A stretch of DNA of 64,000 bases, taken from the NCBI RefSeq assembly GCF_012927275.1, contig NZ_JABBGG010000003.1, positions 62,001 through 126,000 of the forward strand. The letters run 5' to 3'. How positions within the stretch are numbered: position 1 is the first letter of the stretch; the number at the start of each line of letters is the position of its first letter. The position numbers were made by a program, and so were the translations under genes. The notes beneath the pieces were generated by a model that ran no database searches, was not told the DNA's origin, and saw only the letters and a program-made list of their open reading frames with translations. Below, one piece after another: positions 17,243-26,517 of this stretch. This stretch comes from Massilia polaris (GTDB lineage Bacteria; Pseudomonadota; Gammaproteobacteria; Burkholderiales; Burkholderiaceae_D).

Positions 17243-18919
17243 TCAGGTGGCGAGCGCCCGCGCCAGGATGGCGTCGCAATCGACGCCATCCGGAAGCCGG
17301 CCGTAGGCGCCGCCCACGTCCTGCGCCAGGCGCGAACGCACGAAGGCATCGGCGACGAAGGCCGGCGCATGGCGCAGCAGCAGCGCCGCCTGGACCGCGA
17401 CGACGATCCGCTCCGCCAGCCGGCGCGCGCCGTACTCGTCCTGCGGCTGCGCCAGGTCCGCCAGCAGCCGTTCGCTGTAAACAATGAATGCGGCATTGCC
17501 GCTGCCGGCGAGCGCAAGTTCGGCCGCCAGCACGTCGCGCGTGTCGGGAGACTTGCCGAACGCGCGCAGAACGTCCAGGCACATCACGTTGCCCGAACCC
17601 TCCCAGATCGAGTTGACCGGGAATTCGCGGTACAGCCGCGCCAGCGGGCCGTCTTCGACATAGCCGTTGCCACCGATGACTTCCATCGCCTCAGCCCCGA
17701 AGCCCGGGCCGCGCTTGCAGATCCAGTATTTGCCGGCCGGCGTCAGGATTCGCCCGAGCAGCGCCTGCGCCGAATCGCCCGCCTCGTCGAAGCAGCGCGC
17801 CAGCCGCAGCGCAAAGGCCGTCGCCGCTTCCGATTCGAGCGCCAGGTCGGCCAGCACGTTCTGCATCAACGGCTGCTGCGCGAGCTTGCGGCCAAAGGCG
17901 GCGCGTCCGCGCGCGTGATGCAATGCATGTGTCAGCGCGGCGCGCATGATGCCGGCGCTGCCGACCACGCAATCGAGGCGCGTGTGGCTGCCCATCTCGA
18001 GGATGGTCGGAATGCCGCGCCCGACCTTCCCGACCAGCCAGCCAGTGGCGCCCTCGAACTCCACCTCCGACGATGCATTCGAGCGGTTGCCCAGCTTGTC
18101 CTTCAGGCGCTGCACGCGAATCGCGTTGCGGCTGCCGTCCGGCAGAAAGCGCGGCACGAAGAAGCACGACAGGCCCGCGCTGCCTTCGTCGCCGGTCTGC
18201 GCGAGCACCAGGTGGGCGTCGGACTGCGGCGCCGAGAAGAACCATTTGTGCCCGACGATGCGCCATGCGCCCTCGCCTTCGGCGCCAAAGCGCTCACGCG
18301 CCGCGCCGGCCTCCATCGGATCGGCGCGCGTGGTGTTGGCGCGCACGTCGGTGCCGCCCTGCTTTTCCGTCATGCCCATTCCGACCAGCGCGCCGGTCTT
18401 CTGCTCGATCGGCAGAGAGCGCGGATCGTACTGGCGCGACAGGATCTTCGGCAGCCATTTGTCGGCGATCGGGCCGGCCTGGCGCAGCGCGGGAACCGAC
18501 GCATAGGTCATCGTGACCGGGCACTGGCTGCCGTTTTCCAGCTGCCCGAACAGCAGGTACTGGGCGGCGCGCGCCACCTGGGCGCCCGGCCTGGCTGAAT
18601 CCCATGGCGACGCATGCGCGCCCGCCTCGATCAGCATCGACATCAGCTGGTGCCACGACGGATGGAATTCGATTTCGTCGATACGGCGCCCGCCGCGGTC
18701 GAAATTTACGAGGCGCGGTCCATTCACATTGGCCAGGCGGGCCAGGTCCAGCGTCTCCGCGCTGCCCAGCTTTGCGCCCAGTTCGCGCAGGCCGTCGGCG
18801 GCCCACGCTGCGCCTTCGCGCCCGAGCGCCTCCATCAGCGCGGGATCGCAGGCGAACAGGTTCACGTTTTCGAAAGGGGGCGACTGGTTGAATACCTCGT
18901 GCGTGTCGAATTCGCTCAT
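17243..18919 (-). CDS. AidB-like acyl-CoA dehydrogenase
   Basis: A 558-residue flavoprotein of the acyl-CoA dehydrogenase fold, AidB / isovaleryl-CoA dehydrogenase-like subgroup. The N-terminus FDTHEVFNQSPPFENVNLFA and MTEKQGGTDVRANTTRA, VMCLDVLRAFGKSPD and EVIGGNGYVEDGPLARLYRE are typical. In Escherichia coli AidB is induced in the adaptive response to alkylation and binds DNA; the enzymatic substrate is unclear. Length is slightly longer than ordinary acyl-CoA dehydrogenases, as expected for the group. The gene stands alone and no Ada box was sought successfully upstream. Confidence 0.9.
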   Translation of the reverse strand: MSEFDTHEVFNQSPPFENVNLFACDPALMEALGREGAAWAADGLRELGAKLGSAETLDLARLANVNGPRLVNFDRGGRRIDEIEFHPSWHQLMSMLIEAGAHASPWDSARPGAQVARAAQYLLFGQLENGSQCPVTMTYASVPALRQAGPIADKWLPKILSRQYDPRSLPIEQKTGALVGMGMTEKQGGTDVRANTTRADPMEAGAARERFGAEGEGAWRIVGHKWFFSAPQSDAHLVLAQTGDEGSAGLSCFFVPRFLPDGSRNAIRVQRLKDKLGNRSNASSEVEFEGATGWLVGKVGRGIPTILEMGSHTRLDCVVGSAGIMRAALTHALHHARGRAAFGRKLAQQPLMQNVLADLALESEAATAFALRLARCFDEAGDSAQALLGRILTPAGKYWICKRGPGFGAEAMEVIGGNGYVEDGPLARLYREFPVNSIWEGSGNVMCLDVLRAFGKSPDTRDVLAAELALAGSGNAAFIVYSERLLADLAQPQDEYGARRLAERIVVAVQAALLLRHAPAFVADAFVRSRLAQDVGGAYGRLPDGVDCDAILARALAT

Positions 18920-19283
18920 CTCGAAAATCTCTTCAGCTTGAAATGTTAATAATGGAAAGCCACACCGGCGCTTGCAAATTTATATACCAGTTATGGTTAA
19001 CCCGTCCCGTGGAGGCTAGCGCAAACCCCAGCGCGAAGCAAGCAGCGCCCCCGGCGCGGCGCGGGGCGCGCCGCGCCGGGGGCCCCGCAAAAATGGCTGA
19101 GCGAAGTCAAATTTAGCGAAATCAATAGCCTGGGCGGGCATTTTTAATGCGTTTTGGCATCTTTCGATAATACTTTTGGCTCTACTTTGGTAGACTTGCA
19201 CGGGTTCAAACCGACCCGCCCCAAAATTCCGTCGCCGCGCCGGATATTTCCAGGCCCACTGAAAAGAAAGTTGTATTTGCCAG
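18920..19283. other. Divergent intergenic region with a GC-only hairpin
   Basis: A 364-base gap between the AidB-like gene and the PAS-GGDEF-EAL gene. It must hold promoters for both. Its only notable content is a 37-nt, all-G/C perfect hairpin at 19047-19083 (listed separately). No open frame with protein-like content was seen. Confidence 0.5.
19047..19083. repeat. 17-bp all-GC perfect inverted repeat
   Basis: Arms 19047-19063 (GCCCCCGGCGCGGCGCG) and 19067-19083 are exact reverse complements around a GGG loop. Every base is G or C. No T-tract lies next to it on either strand and it sits upstream of both flanking genes, so it is not a normal terminator. Confidence 0.85.
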
Positions 19284-21044
19284 ATGCGTTCCAGTCCTCC
19301 ATCAGTGCCTGAGCGTGACCTGCCCGTCGGGCAGCTTGCCGCCTCTGACGCCCCGGCGCTCGATCCGCTCCTGGAGGCCGCCGGCGATATTGTGTTTGTG
19401 CTCGACACTTCCGGCGCGATCACGAACGCCAGCAAGCGCGCCGGCGCCCTGGCCGGCAGTTCACGCGGCCTGCGCGGCGTGGCGCTGGCCACACTGGCGG
19501 CCGATGCCGACCAGCCGGTGTTGCGCAACGCGATCGCGGACGCAGCCGGCGCAGCGGACGCCGTCTGCATCGAAGCGCGCCTCAGGACGCCCGAAAAAGA
19601 GATCTGGTTCGAATTCCGCCTTGCCGCATACAGGCTCGCCGACGGCGCGGCCGCCGTGCTGGCGGTCGGGCGCGACATGTCCGGCCAGCACGCCACCGAA
19701 GAACGCTTGCGCCACATGGCCACGCACGACGGCCTGACCGAACTGCCCAACCGCCTCCTGCTGTCCGACCGTATCCGGATGGTGATCGCGCAGTCGCGTC
19801 GTTCCGGCCAGGGCTTCGTGGTCGCGACCATCGGCCTGGACGGATTCAAGAAGGTCAACGATGGCCTCGGCCACCCGGTCGGCGACGCCGTGCTGCGCAT
19901 GGCTGCGGCGCGCCTGCGCAAGACGCTGCGCGACAGCGACACGCTGGCGCGCAGCGGCGGCGACGAGTTTGTCGCGGTCCTGCCAGGCACCCACAGCGAG
20001 GCGCAGATCAAGCTGGTCACCGGGCGCCTGCTGGCGACGCTGCAGTCGCCGTTTGAAATCGACAAGCACACGGTCTACCTTGGCGCGTCCGTCGGCGTGT
20101 CGATCTACCCGCAGCACGCCGAGGACGAAGTACGCCTGGTGGCGCTGGCCGACGCCGCCATGTCGCGCGCGAAGGAAACCGGCAAGGCGCGCTGCGTGGT
20201 CTACAGCGCGCGCCAGAGCGGGCCGCCGGAGCACGACATCTCGCTGGAAGCGGCGATGTTCGAGGCGGTGCGCGAAGGCGAGTTTTTGCTGTACTACCAG
20301 CCGATCGTCGATGCGCGCACGCGCCAGATCCAGGGCTTCGAGACGCTGATGCGATGGAAGCACCCGACCCTCGGCATGGTGCCGCCGGTACGCTTCATTC
20401 CGATCGCCGAAACCAATGGCCTGATCAACCTGCTGGGCGCGTGGGCCTTGAAGGCGGCCTGCGTGCAGCTCAAGCAGTTCGAGGAAGCGGCGCGCCGCAA
20501 ACTGTACATCTCGGTCAACATCAGCCCGCGCCAGTTCCGCAGCGATAAATTCCTCGACGTGCTCGACGACGCTCTCGCATTCTCGGGCTTGGGCGGCGAG
20601 CAGCTGGTCCTCGAAATCACCGAAGGCACGCTGATGGTCGACCCGGCCCACGCGGAAGCCCTGCTGAACCGCATGGCCGAACGCCGCGCGCGCATCGCCA
20701 TCGACGACTTCGGCACGGGGTACTCGTCGCTGGCCTACCTGAAGCGCTTCCCGATATCGGTGCTCAAGGTCGACCGCGCCTTCGTCAAGGACCTGCCGGA
20801 CTCGCCCAAGGATGGCGCCATCTGCAACGCCGTGCTCGACCTGGCCAAGCACCTTGGCTTGTCGGTCGTCGCGGAAGGCGTCGAGACCGAAGATCAGCTG
20901 AACTACCTCGAACAGCGCGGCTGCGAGTTCGTCCAGGGCTACCTGACCGGCAAGCCGATGCCGGCCCATGTGGCGATGGCCGCCCTCACCGAAGACCTGT
21001 ACACAGCCCTGTTGCCAACCGACCGAAGGGCGGGAAACCCATGA
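19284..21044 (+). CDS. PAS-GGDEF-EAL cyclic-di-GMP signalling protein
   Basis: A 586-residue soluble protein: PAS-like sensor at about 28-145, GGDEF domain at about 150-300 and EAL phosphodiesterase domain at about 320-570. The GGDEF loop is intact (SGGDEF, residues 225-229) with an I-site RDSD five residues before it. However, the first metal-ligand Asp of the D-x-D-x-F-K motif is Gly184 (IGLDGFKKVND), so cyclase activity is doubtful. The EAL domain reads ETL at 353-355 but keeps the Glu, the Asn in VNISPRQF and IDDFGTGYSSL, so hydrolysis of c-di-GMP is likely. Its stop overlaps the next gene (ATGA), an HDOD protein. Confidence 0.95.
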   Translation: MRSSPPSVPERDLPVGQLAASDAPALDPLLEAAGDIVFVLDTSGAITNASKRAGALAGSSRGLRGVALATLAADADQPVLRNAIADAAGAADAVCIEARLRTPEKEIWFEFRLAAYRLADGAAAVLAVGRDMSGQHATEERLRHMATHDGLTELPNRLLLSDRIRMVIAQSRRSGQGFVVATIGLDGFKKVNDGLGHPVGDAVLRMAAARLRKTLRDSDTLARSGGDEFVAVLPGTHSEAQIKLVTGRLLATLQSPFEIDKHTVYLGASVGVSIYPQHAEDEVRLVALADAAMSRAKETGKARCVVYSARQSGPPEHDISLEAAMFEAVREGEFLLYYQPIVDARTRQIQGFETLMRWKHPTLGMVPPVRFIPIAETNGLINLLGAWALKAACVQLKQFEEAARRKLYISVNISPRQFRSDKFLDVLDDALAFSGLGGEQLVLEITEGTLMVDPAHAEALLNRMAERRARIAIDDFGTGYSSLAYLKRFPISVLKVDRAFVKDLPDSPKDGAICNAVLDLAKHLGLSVVAEGVETEDQLNYLEQRGCEFVQGYLTGKPMPAHVAMAALTEDLYTALLPTDRRAGNP

Positions 21045-22537
21045 CCACGACTGCCAATCCACCGTCATCGATGACGGCCGAAACCACCCTTGCGCTGCTA
21101 TGGGAACGCACCCGCCGCCAGGGTGACATGCCCGGGTTCACCAAGGCGATCAGCGCCATCCTCGGCGCCATGCGCGGCGAAGACGAGCACGAATTCAATA
21201 TGACGCAGACGGTCCTGACCGACCCGGTGCTGACCCAGAAGGTGCTGCGCCTTGCGAACAGCGGCATGTACTCGGCCTTCGGCCAGCGCGTCAACACGGT
21301 GTCGAAGGCCGTGCTGGTGCTGGGCACCGAGGCGATCGGCCACCTTGCGCTGGGCCTGAAGCTGATCGAGGAACTGTCCAAATCGCTGCCCGACTCCGCA
21401 GTCGCCCACATCGAAATGGAGAAGGCGGTGCTGGCCGGGATGGTGGCGCAGCAGGTGGCCGCCGGCTGCGCGCCGAACGTAGCCGAAGAAGCGGTGGTCT
21501 GCTCGATCCTGCATACGCTGGGCCGCATGATGGTGTCGTTCTATATGCCTGAGCGCTGGCAGCAGCTACGGCAGCATGGCGCCGGCCACGAGGATGCGGC
21601 GGCGCAGGCGGTGCTTGGCCTGTCGCTCGAACGAATCGGCCTGGCCGCTGCGCGCCACTGGGGACTGCCGCCGAACCTGCTCAGCGGCATGCGGCGCCTC
21701 GAAGCGGGCGAACGCAGCGACACCTTCGACCATGGCGACTGGCTTGCCGCGGTATCGACCATGTCGGCCCAGTGCGCCGACGCCTTGTGGGGCGACGAAC
21801 CCGGAAGCGCGGACGTAATCAGCGCGCTGGCCGCGAAGTTTTCGGCGATGCTGGCGATCGCGCCGGACACCATCGTGGCCGCCATCGCGAAAGCCAAACT
21901 AGCTGCCGCCGCCGACCTCTCGATCGCGCCGCTGGCCAAGCCGGCAGAGAGGCGCGCCCAGGCCGCTGCGTCGACCCGCATGCGCGCCGAAGGAAACCGC
22001 ATCCTGGCCAGCGGCGTGGCCGACATGCGCGACGTGTCGGTGAGCGCGAGCCCCGGCCAGATGACGTCGATGGCGCTGGAAACCCTGTACCAGGGGCTGT
22101 CGTTCACGCATGCGATGGCGTTCATGCGCAACCGCCGCGACCGCGAGTACACCTGCAAGATGGGCTTCGGCGACGGCGTCCAGGCCATGATGCCGGAGAT
22201 GCGCTTTAACGATTCCTACGAAGCGAACGTGTTCCACGCCGCGCTGAACAGCGACCGCGTGATTTTCATCGAGAATGCGCGCGACCCGAAGTTCGCGGCC
22301 AAGCTGCCGTCGTGGTGGAAGAATACGCTGTCGGGCGCGCGCAGCTTCGTCATCCTGCCGCTGTGCGCCAACGGCCAGGCCGTCGGCTTCCTGTACGGCG
22401 ACTGGGACGAGAGCTTCCCGGCGATCCAGCTGAGTCCCGCGGAATTCGCGCTGATGAACGACCTGCGCGGCCTCGTCATGAAGTCGGTCGAACGGCGCCG
22501 CCAGGGCGAGATCGCGGCCCTGGGGCGCGTCAACTGA
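21041..22537 (+). CDS. HDOD-domain signalling protein with C-terminal GAF-like domain
   Basis: A 498-residue protein with an N-terminal HDOD domain (about 15-230). It contains FNMTQTVLTDPVLTQKVLRL and VNTVSKAVLVLGTEAIGHLA, the hallmark wording of this catalytically inactive HD relative, which usually acts as a scaffold in motility and c-di-GMP networks. The C-terminal 160 residues look GAF-like (SFVILPLCANGQAVGFLYGD). The ATG overlaps the stop of the GGDEF-EAL gene by 4 bases, arguing for coupled synthesis and a shared pathway. No output domain is visible. Confidence 0.88.
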   Translation: MTTTANPPSSMTAETTLALLWERTRRQGDMPGFTKAISAILGAMRGEDEHEFNMTQTVLTDPVLTQKVLRLANSGMYSAFGQRVNTVSKAVLVLGTEAIGHLALGLKLIEELSKSLPDSAVAHIEMEKAVLAGMVAQQVAAGCAPNVAEEAVVCSILHTLGRMMVSFYMPERWQQLRQHGAGHEDAAAQAVLGLSLERIGLAAARHWGLPPNLLSGMRRLEAGERSDTFDHGDWLAAVSTMSAQCADALWGDEPGSADVISALAAKFSAMLAIAPDTIVAAIAKAKLAAAADLSIAPLAKPAERRAQAAASTRMRAEGNRILASGVADMRDVSVSASPGQMTSMALETLYQGLSFTHAMAFMRNRRDREYTCKMGFGDGVQAMMPEMRFNDSYEANVFHAALNSDRVIFIENARDPKFAAKLPSWWKNTLSGARSFVILPLCANGQAVGFLYGDWDESFPAIQLSPAEFALMNDLRGLVMKSVERRRQGEIAALGRVN

Positions 22538-22550
22538 GGGCGCGAGCGGC

Positions 22551-23645
22551 CTAGGCGATCCTGGGGGTGTTGACGCGGACGTCGCCGCACTGTGCACGGT
22601 GCACCAGCGCGTGGTCGATCAGCACCAGGGCCAGCATGGCCTCCGCAATCGGGGTGGCGCGGATGCCGACGCACGGATCGTGGCGGCCGAAGGTTTCGAC
22701 CATCACCGGCTTGCCGTCCTTGTCGATCGAGCGGCGCGGCGTGCGGATCGACGACGTCGGCTTGATGGCGATCGAGACCAGGATGTCCTGTCCGGTCGAT
22801 ATCCCGCCCAGCACGCCGCCCGCGTTATTCCCGATAAAGCCGTCCGGCGTCAGCTCGTCGCCATGCTCCGAGCCTTTCTGCACCACGCTGTTGAAACCAG
22901 CCCCGATCTCCACGCCCTTGACCGCGTTAATGCCCATCATGGCGTACGCGATGTCGGCATCGAGCTTGTCGTAGATCGGCTGGCCGAGGCCGACCGGCAC
23001 GTTCTGCGCGACGACGTCGATGCGCGCCCCGATCGAGTCGCCGGCGCGGCGCAGTTCGTCCATGGCCGCCTCCATGCGCGCGATCAGCGCCGCATCGGCG
23101 CTGGCGGCGAAAAACGGGTTGTTGTGCACATGCTCCCAGCTATCGAACGGCACCGCGATGTCGCCCAGCTGGCTCATGCAGCCCTTGAACACGGTGCCGT
23201 ACTGCTGCAGCAGCCATTTTTTCGCGATGGCGCCGGCGCCGACCACGGGCGCGGTCAGGCGCGCCGACGAACGGCCGCCGCCGCGCGGATCGCGCACGCC
23301 GTACTTGTGCCAGTAAGTGTAGTCGGCATGGCCGGGGCGGAAGCTCTCGGCGATGTTGCCGTAGTCCTTGCTGCGCTGGTCTTCGTTGCGGATCAGGAGC
23401 GCGATCGGGGTGCCGGTGGTGACGCCTTCGTACACGCCCGACAAAATCTCGACACGGTCCGGCTCCTGGCGCTGGGTGACGTGGCGCGAGGTGCCTGGAC
23501 GGCGGCGGTCCAGGTCTGGCTGGATGTCGGCTTCCGACAGCGGCAGTCCTGGCGGGCAACCGTCGATGACGCAGCCGATGGCCGGGCCATGCGATTCGCC
23601 GAAGGTTGAGACGGTAAACAGCTTGCCAAATGAATTGCCGGACAT
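22551..23645 (-). CDS. aroC: Chorismate synthase
   Basis: A 364-residue FMN-dependent enzyme making chorismate from 5-enolpyruvylshikimate-3-phosphate, last step of the shikimate pathway. Signatures are [39 protein letters not shown] and [17 protein letters not shown], plus the C-terminal [17 protein letters not shown]. Full length. The minus-strand ribosome binding site is weak. The CBS gene lies just upstream on the same strand. Confidence 0.97.
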   Translation of the reverse strand: MSGNSFGKLFTVSTFGESHGPAIGCVIDGCPPGLPLSEADIQPDLDRRRPGTSRHVTQRQEPDRVEILSGVYEGVTTGTPIALLIRNEDQRSKDYGNIAESFRPGHADYTYWHKYGVRDPRGGGRSSARLTAPVVGAGAIAKKWLLQQYGTVFKGCMSQLGDIAVPFDSWEHVHNNPFFAASADAALIARMEAAMDELRRAGDSIGARIDVVAQNVPVGLGQPIYDKLDADIAYAMMGINAVKGVEIGAGFNSVVQKGSEHGDELTPDGFIGNNAGGVLGGISTGQDILVSIAIKPTSSIRTPRRSIDKDGKPVMVETFGRHDPCVGIRATPIAEAMLALVLIDHALVHRAQCGDVRVNTPRIA

Positions 23646-23736
23646 GATAAGGAGAGGAATGGCGAAAAAGCCAATTCTACCGTACGCAGGACGATGCTGC
23701 TGCCCTGCCCTTCGGTGTCGCCGCCACGCCTTCCTG

Positions 23737-23766
23737 CCTTACTCCGGGCAGTGCCTCGGAGTAAGG
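23737..23766. other. Perfect 10-bp stem-loop after the CBS gene
   Basis: CCTTACTCCG (23737-23746) pairs exactly with CGGAGTAAGG (23757-23766) across a 10-base loop, 2 bases beyond the CBS stop codon. No T-tract follows, so it is at best a transcript-stabilising or weak termination structure. Confidence 0.5.
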
Positions 23767-23768
23767 GC

Positions 23769-24221
23769 TCAATCCTCTTGCGCTGTCTCGGCTGGCCAGT
23801 CGCGGATGTAGGCTTTGAGCATGCGGTTCTCGAAGTTCTGGGCTTCCAGCATGGCGCGCGCGACATCGTAGAACGAGATGACGCCGAGCAGCGTCTTGGC
23901 ATTCATCACCGGCAGGTAGCGCGCGTGCTTCTCCAGCATCATGCGGCGCACTTCGTTGACTTCGGTGTCGGGCGTGACGGTGATCGGATGGTCATCCATA
24001 TATCTGCGCACGGTGCCGCCGCCGACCGAACCATTGTTCGCGTGCAGTGTGCTGATCACTTCGCGGAAGGTCAGCATGCCGACCAGGTCGCCGAACTCCA
24101 TCACCACCAGCGAGCCGATATCCTTCTCCGCCATGATGTTCACCGCGTCGACCAGCGGCATTTCGGGCGTGGCGGTGTACAGGATGTTGCCTTTAACCTG
24201 GAGGATTTCAGAGACTTTCAT
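23769..24221 (-). CDS. Tandem CBS-domain protein
   Basis: A 150-residue protein consisting almost only of two CBS domains (about 8-62 and 75-135). The motifs LVDAVNIMAEKDIGSLVVME and RRMMLEKHARYLPVMNAKTL are typical, each followed by the ligand-binding G-x-h-T/S-x-x-D/E-like turn (VGMLTFREV, LGVISFYDV). Such proteins bind adenine nucleotides and sense energy state. The chosen start MKVSEILQ has a GGTGA box; the in-frame start at 24362 is unlikely. It lies between aroC and the divergent metY; no partner enzyme is indicated. Confidence 0.9.
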   Translation of the reverse strand: MKVSEILQVKGNILYTATPEMPLVDAVNIMAEKDIGSLVVMEFGDLVGMLTFREVISTLHANNGSVGGGTVRRYMDDHPITVTPDTEVNEVRRMMLEKHARYLPVMNAKTLLGVISFYDVARAMLEAQNFENRMLKAYIRDWPAETAQED

Positions 24222-24385
24222 GGTGGTCACCCTGTGGGAAGGTTTATCTGCGCTTGCATAGCCGTAAGCTTTACCCGAATGTAGCCTAAGCGTAGCAAAA
24301 AATCCAGCATTGCGAAAAATCAAAGCCTTCTGGCGTGCCTCGCATGCTACGATGCGGGCCATTCAATTTCCTGGATGAGCCTACC

Positions 24386-25696
24386 ATGAGCGGTCCCCAG
24401 TATCCCGGTTTCGACACCCTGTCGCTGCACGCCGGCGCCACGCCCGATCCTGCCACCGGCGCGCGCGCCACGCCCGTTTATTTCACCGCCTCGTTTGCGT
24501 TCAAGGATTCCGACCACGCCGCGTCGCTGTTTAACATGGAGCGCGCGGGCCACGTGTATTCGCGCATTTCGAACCCGACCAACGCCGTGCTGGAAGAACG
24601 CATCGCCGCGCTGGAGGGCGGCGTGGCCGGCATCGCCACCGCCAGCGGCCAGGCCGCGATGCACCTGGGGCTTGCGACCATCGCCGGCGCCGGCTCGCAC
24701 ATCGTCGCCTCGCGCGCGCTGTACGGCGGCTCGCAGAACCTGCTGGCCTACACGATGAAGCGCTTCGGCATCGAGACCACCTTCGTCGACCCGCGCGACC
24801 TCGATGCATGGCGCGCCGCGATCCGCCCCGAAACCAAGGCGCTGTTCGCCGAGACCCTCGGCAACCCGGGCCTCGACGTGCTGGACATCCCGAACGTCGC
24901 CGCCATCGCGCATGAGAACCACCTGCCGCTGATGATGGATTCGACCTTCACCACGCCTTACCTGCTGCGCCCCTTCGACCACGGCGCCGACCTGGTGTTC
25001 CACTCGGCGACCAAGTTCCTGTGCGGGCACGGCACCGCGATCGGCGGGCTGCTGGTGGACGGCGGCACCTTCGACTGGCAAACCGCTTACGACAAGACCG
25101 GGCGCTTCGGCGAGCTGTGCGAGCCGTATGACGGCTTCCACGGCATGGTGTTCGCCGAGGAATCGACGGTAGCCCCGTTCGCGCTGCGCGCGCGCCGCGA
25201 AGGGCTGCGCGATTTCGGCGCCGTCATGAGCCCGCACAACGCGTTCGCCGTCCTGCAAGGAATCGAGACGCTGGGCCTGCGCATGGACCGCCACGTCGCC
25301 AACACCCGCAAGGTGGTCGAATTCCTGCTGTCGAATCCGGCGGTGGAGTCGGTGTCGTACCCGGAGCTGGAATCGCACCCGGATTACGACCTGGCCAAGC
25401 GCCTGCTGCCGAAGGGCTGCGGCGCCGTGTTCTCCTTCACGCTCAAGGGCGACCGCGCTGCGGGCCGCCGCTTCGTCGATGCCCTGAAGATCTTCTCGCA
25501 CCTGGCCAACGTCGGCGATGCCAAGTCGCTGGTGATCCACCCTGCTTCAACCACCCACTTCCGGGTGCCGGCCGAACAGCTGGCAGCATCGGGCATCCGC
25601 GAAGGCACGATGCGCCTGTCGGTCGGCCTTGAAAACGTCGAGGACCTGATCGAGGACCTGGCGCGCGGCCTCAAACTGTCGCAGAAGGGAGCCTGA
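24386..25696 (+). CDS. metY: O-acetylhomoserine aminocarboxypropyltransferase (sulfhydrylase)
   Basis: A 436-residue PLP enzyme of the Cys/Met metabolism family, converting O-acetylhomoserine and sulfide to homocysteine. The N-terminus GFDTLSLHAGATPDPATGAR, YSRISNPTNAVLEERIAALE, the PLP lysine in FHSATKFLCGHGTAIGG and the C-terminal VGDAKSLVIHPASTTHF all point to the MetY subgroup rather than cystathionine synthase or lyase (shorter, about 390 residues). Start is MSGPQYP at 24386. An alpha/beta hydrolase gene follows 1 base after the stop, so they are co-transcribed. No SAM riboswitch was recognised upstream. Confidence 0.92.
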   Translation: MSGPQYPGFDTLSLHAGATPDPATGARATPVYFTASFAFKDSDHAASLFNMERAGHVYSRISNPTNAVLEERIAALEGGVAGIATASGQAAMHLGLATIAGAGSHIVASRALYGGSQNLLAYTMKRFGIETTFVDPRDLDAWRAAIRPETKALFAETLGNPGLDVLDIPNVAAIAHENHLPLMMDSTFTTPYLLRPFDHGADLVFHSATKFLCGHGTAIGGLLVDGGTFDWQTAYDKTGRFGELCEPYDGFHGMVFAEESTVAPFALRARREGLRDFGAVMSPHNAFAVLQGIETLGLRMDRHVANTRKVVEFLLSNPAVESVSYPELESHPDYDLAKRLLPKGCGAVFSFTLKGDRAAGRRFVDALKIFSHLANVGDAKSLVIHPASTTHFRVPAEQLAASGIREGTMRLSVGLENVEDLIEDLARGLKLSQKGA

Positions 25697-25697
25697 C

Positions 25698-26507
25698 ATG
25701 ATCCTGAACGTCCAAGGCAAGCAGGCTTACTGCTACACCGGCGGCAAGGCGTTCGACGCCTCCCGCCCGACCGTCGCGTTCATCCACGGCGCCCAGAACG
25801 ACCACTCGGTGTTCGCGCTCCAGACCCGCTACTTCGCCCATCACGGCTTCAACGTGCTGGCGGTCGACCTGCCCGGCCATGGCCGCAGTGCGGGGCCGGC
25901 ACTGGCCAGCGTGCCCGGGATGGCCGACTGGCTGCTGGCGGTGCTCGATGCTGCCGGCGTCGGCCAGGCCATGCTGGTGGGTCACAGCATGGGATCGCTG
26001 ATCGCGCTGGAAGCGTCGCACCAGGCGCCCGACAAGGTCAGCAAGCTGGCGCTGCTGGGCACGACCTGGCCGATGAAGGTAGCTGACGCACTGCTGGAAA
26101 CCTCGAAAAACGATGAAGCTGTTGCGATCGACATGGTCAATATCTGGTCGCATTCGTCGATGGCGCAAAAACCGTCCTGCCCGGGCCCGGGCTTCTACAC
26201 GATGGGCATGGCGCGACGGTTGATGCAGCGCATGTCGGCGATCAACCCGGAGCAGCTGTTCTTTACCGACTTCAGCGCCTGCAACGCCTACGCCAACGGC
26301 CAGGCGGCGGCGGAAGCGGTGCGCTGCCCGGTGCTGTTCGTGTTTGGCGCCAAGGACATGATGACGCCGCCGCGGTCGACAAAATCGCTGACCACGGCGA
26401 TGCCTCACGGCAAGATCGTGCAAGTCGACGCGGGCCACAGCATGATGCAGGAGCAGCCCGACGCCGTGCTGGATGCCCTGTTCAGCTTCGCCAGCGCCGC
26501 AAACTAG
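25698..26507 (+). CDS. Alpha/beta hydrolase coupled to metY
   Basis: A 269-residue alpha/beta-fold hydrolase. The nucleophile elbow is VGHSMGSL, the oxyanion region FIHGAQNDHSVFA, the acid is probably in FVFGAKDMMTPP and the His in VDAGHSMMQEQP. The start follows the metY stop by 1 base, implying co-expression. The substrate is unknown; linkage to homocysteine synthesis is suggestive only. Homoserine acetyltransferase (MetX) also has this fold but is longer with different motifs, so this is not MetX. Confidence 0.85.
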   Translation: MILNVQGKQAYCYTGGKAFDASRPTVAFIHGAQNDHSVFALQTRYFAHHGFNVLAVDLPGHGRSAGPALASVPGMADWLLAVLDAAGVGQAMLVGHSMGSLIALEASHQAPDKVSKLALLGTTWPMKVADALLETSKNDEAVAIDMVNIWSHSSMAQKPSCPGPGFYTMGMARRLMQRMSAINPEQLFFTDFSACNAYANGQAAAEAVRCPVLFVFGAKDMMTPPRSTKSLTTAMPHGKIVQVDAGHSMMQEQPDAVLDALFSFASAAN

Positions 26508-26517
26508 ACCAGCAAGC

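Noticed and set aside
23653-23802. A Cys-rich 49-codon plus-strand frame with an excellent ribosome binding site (AAGGAGAGGA) in the aroC-CBS gap
   Set aside because: It would be antisense to the minus-strand genes at both ends, contains no recognisable motif, and overlaps the CBS gene; chance is more likely.
24222-24385. A SAM-responsive riboswitch before metY
   Set aside because: A short hairpin is visible near 24340-24360, but it does not fit any SAM riboswitch class that I can recognise.
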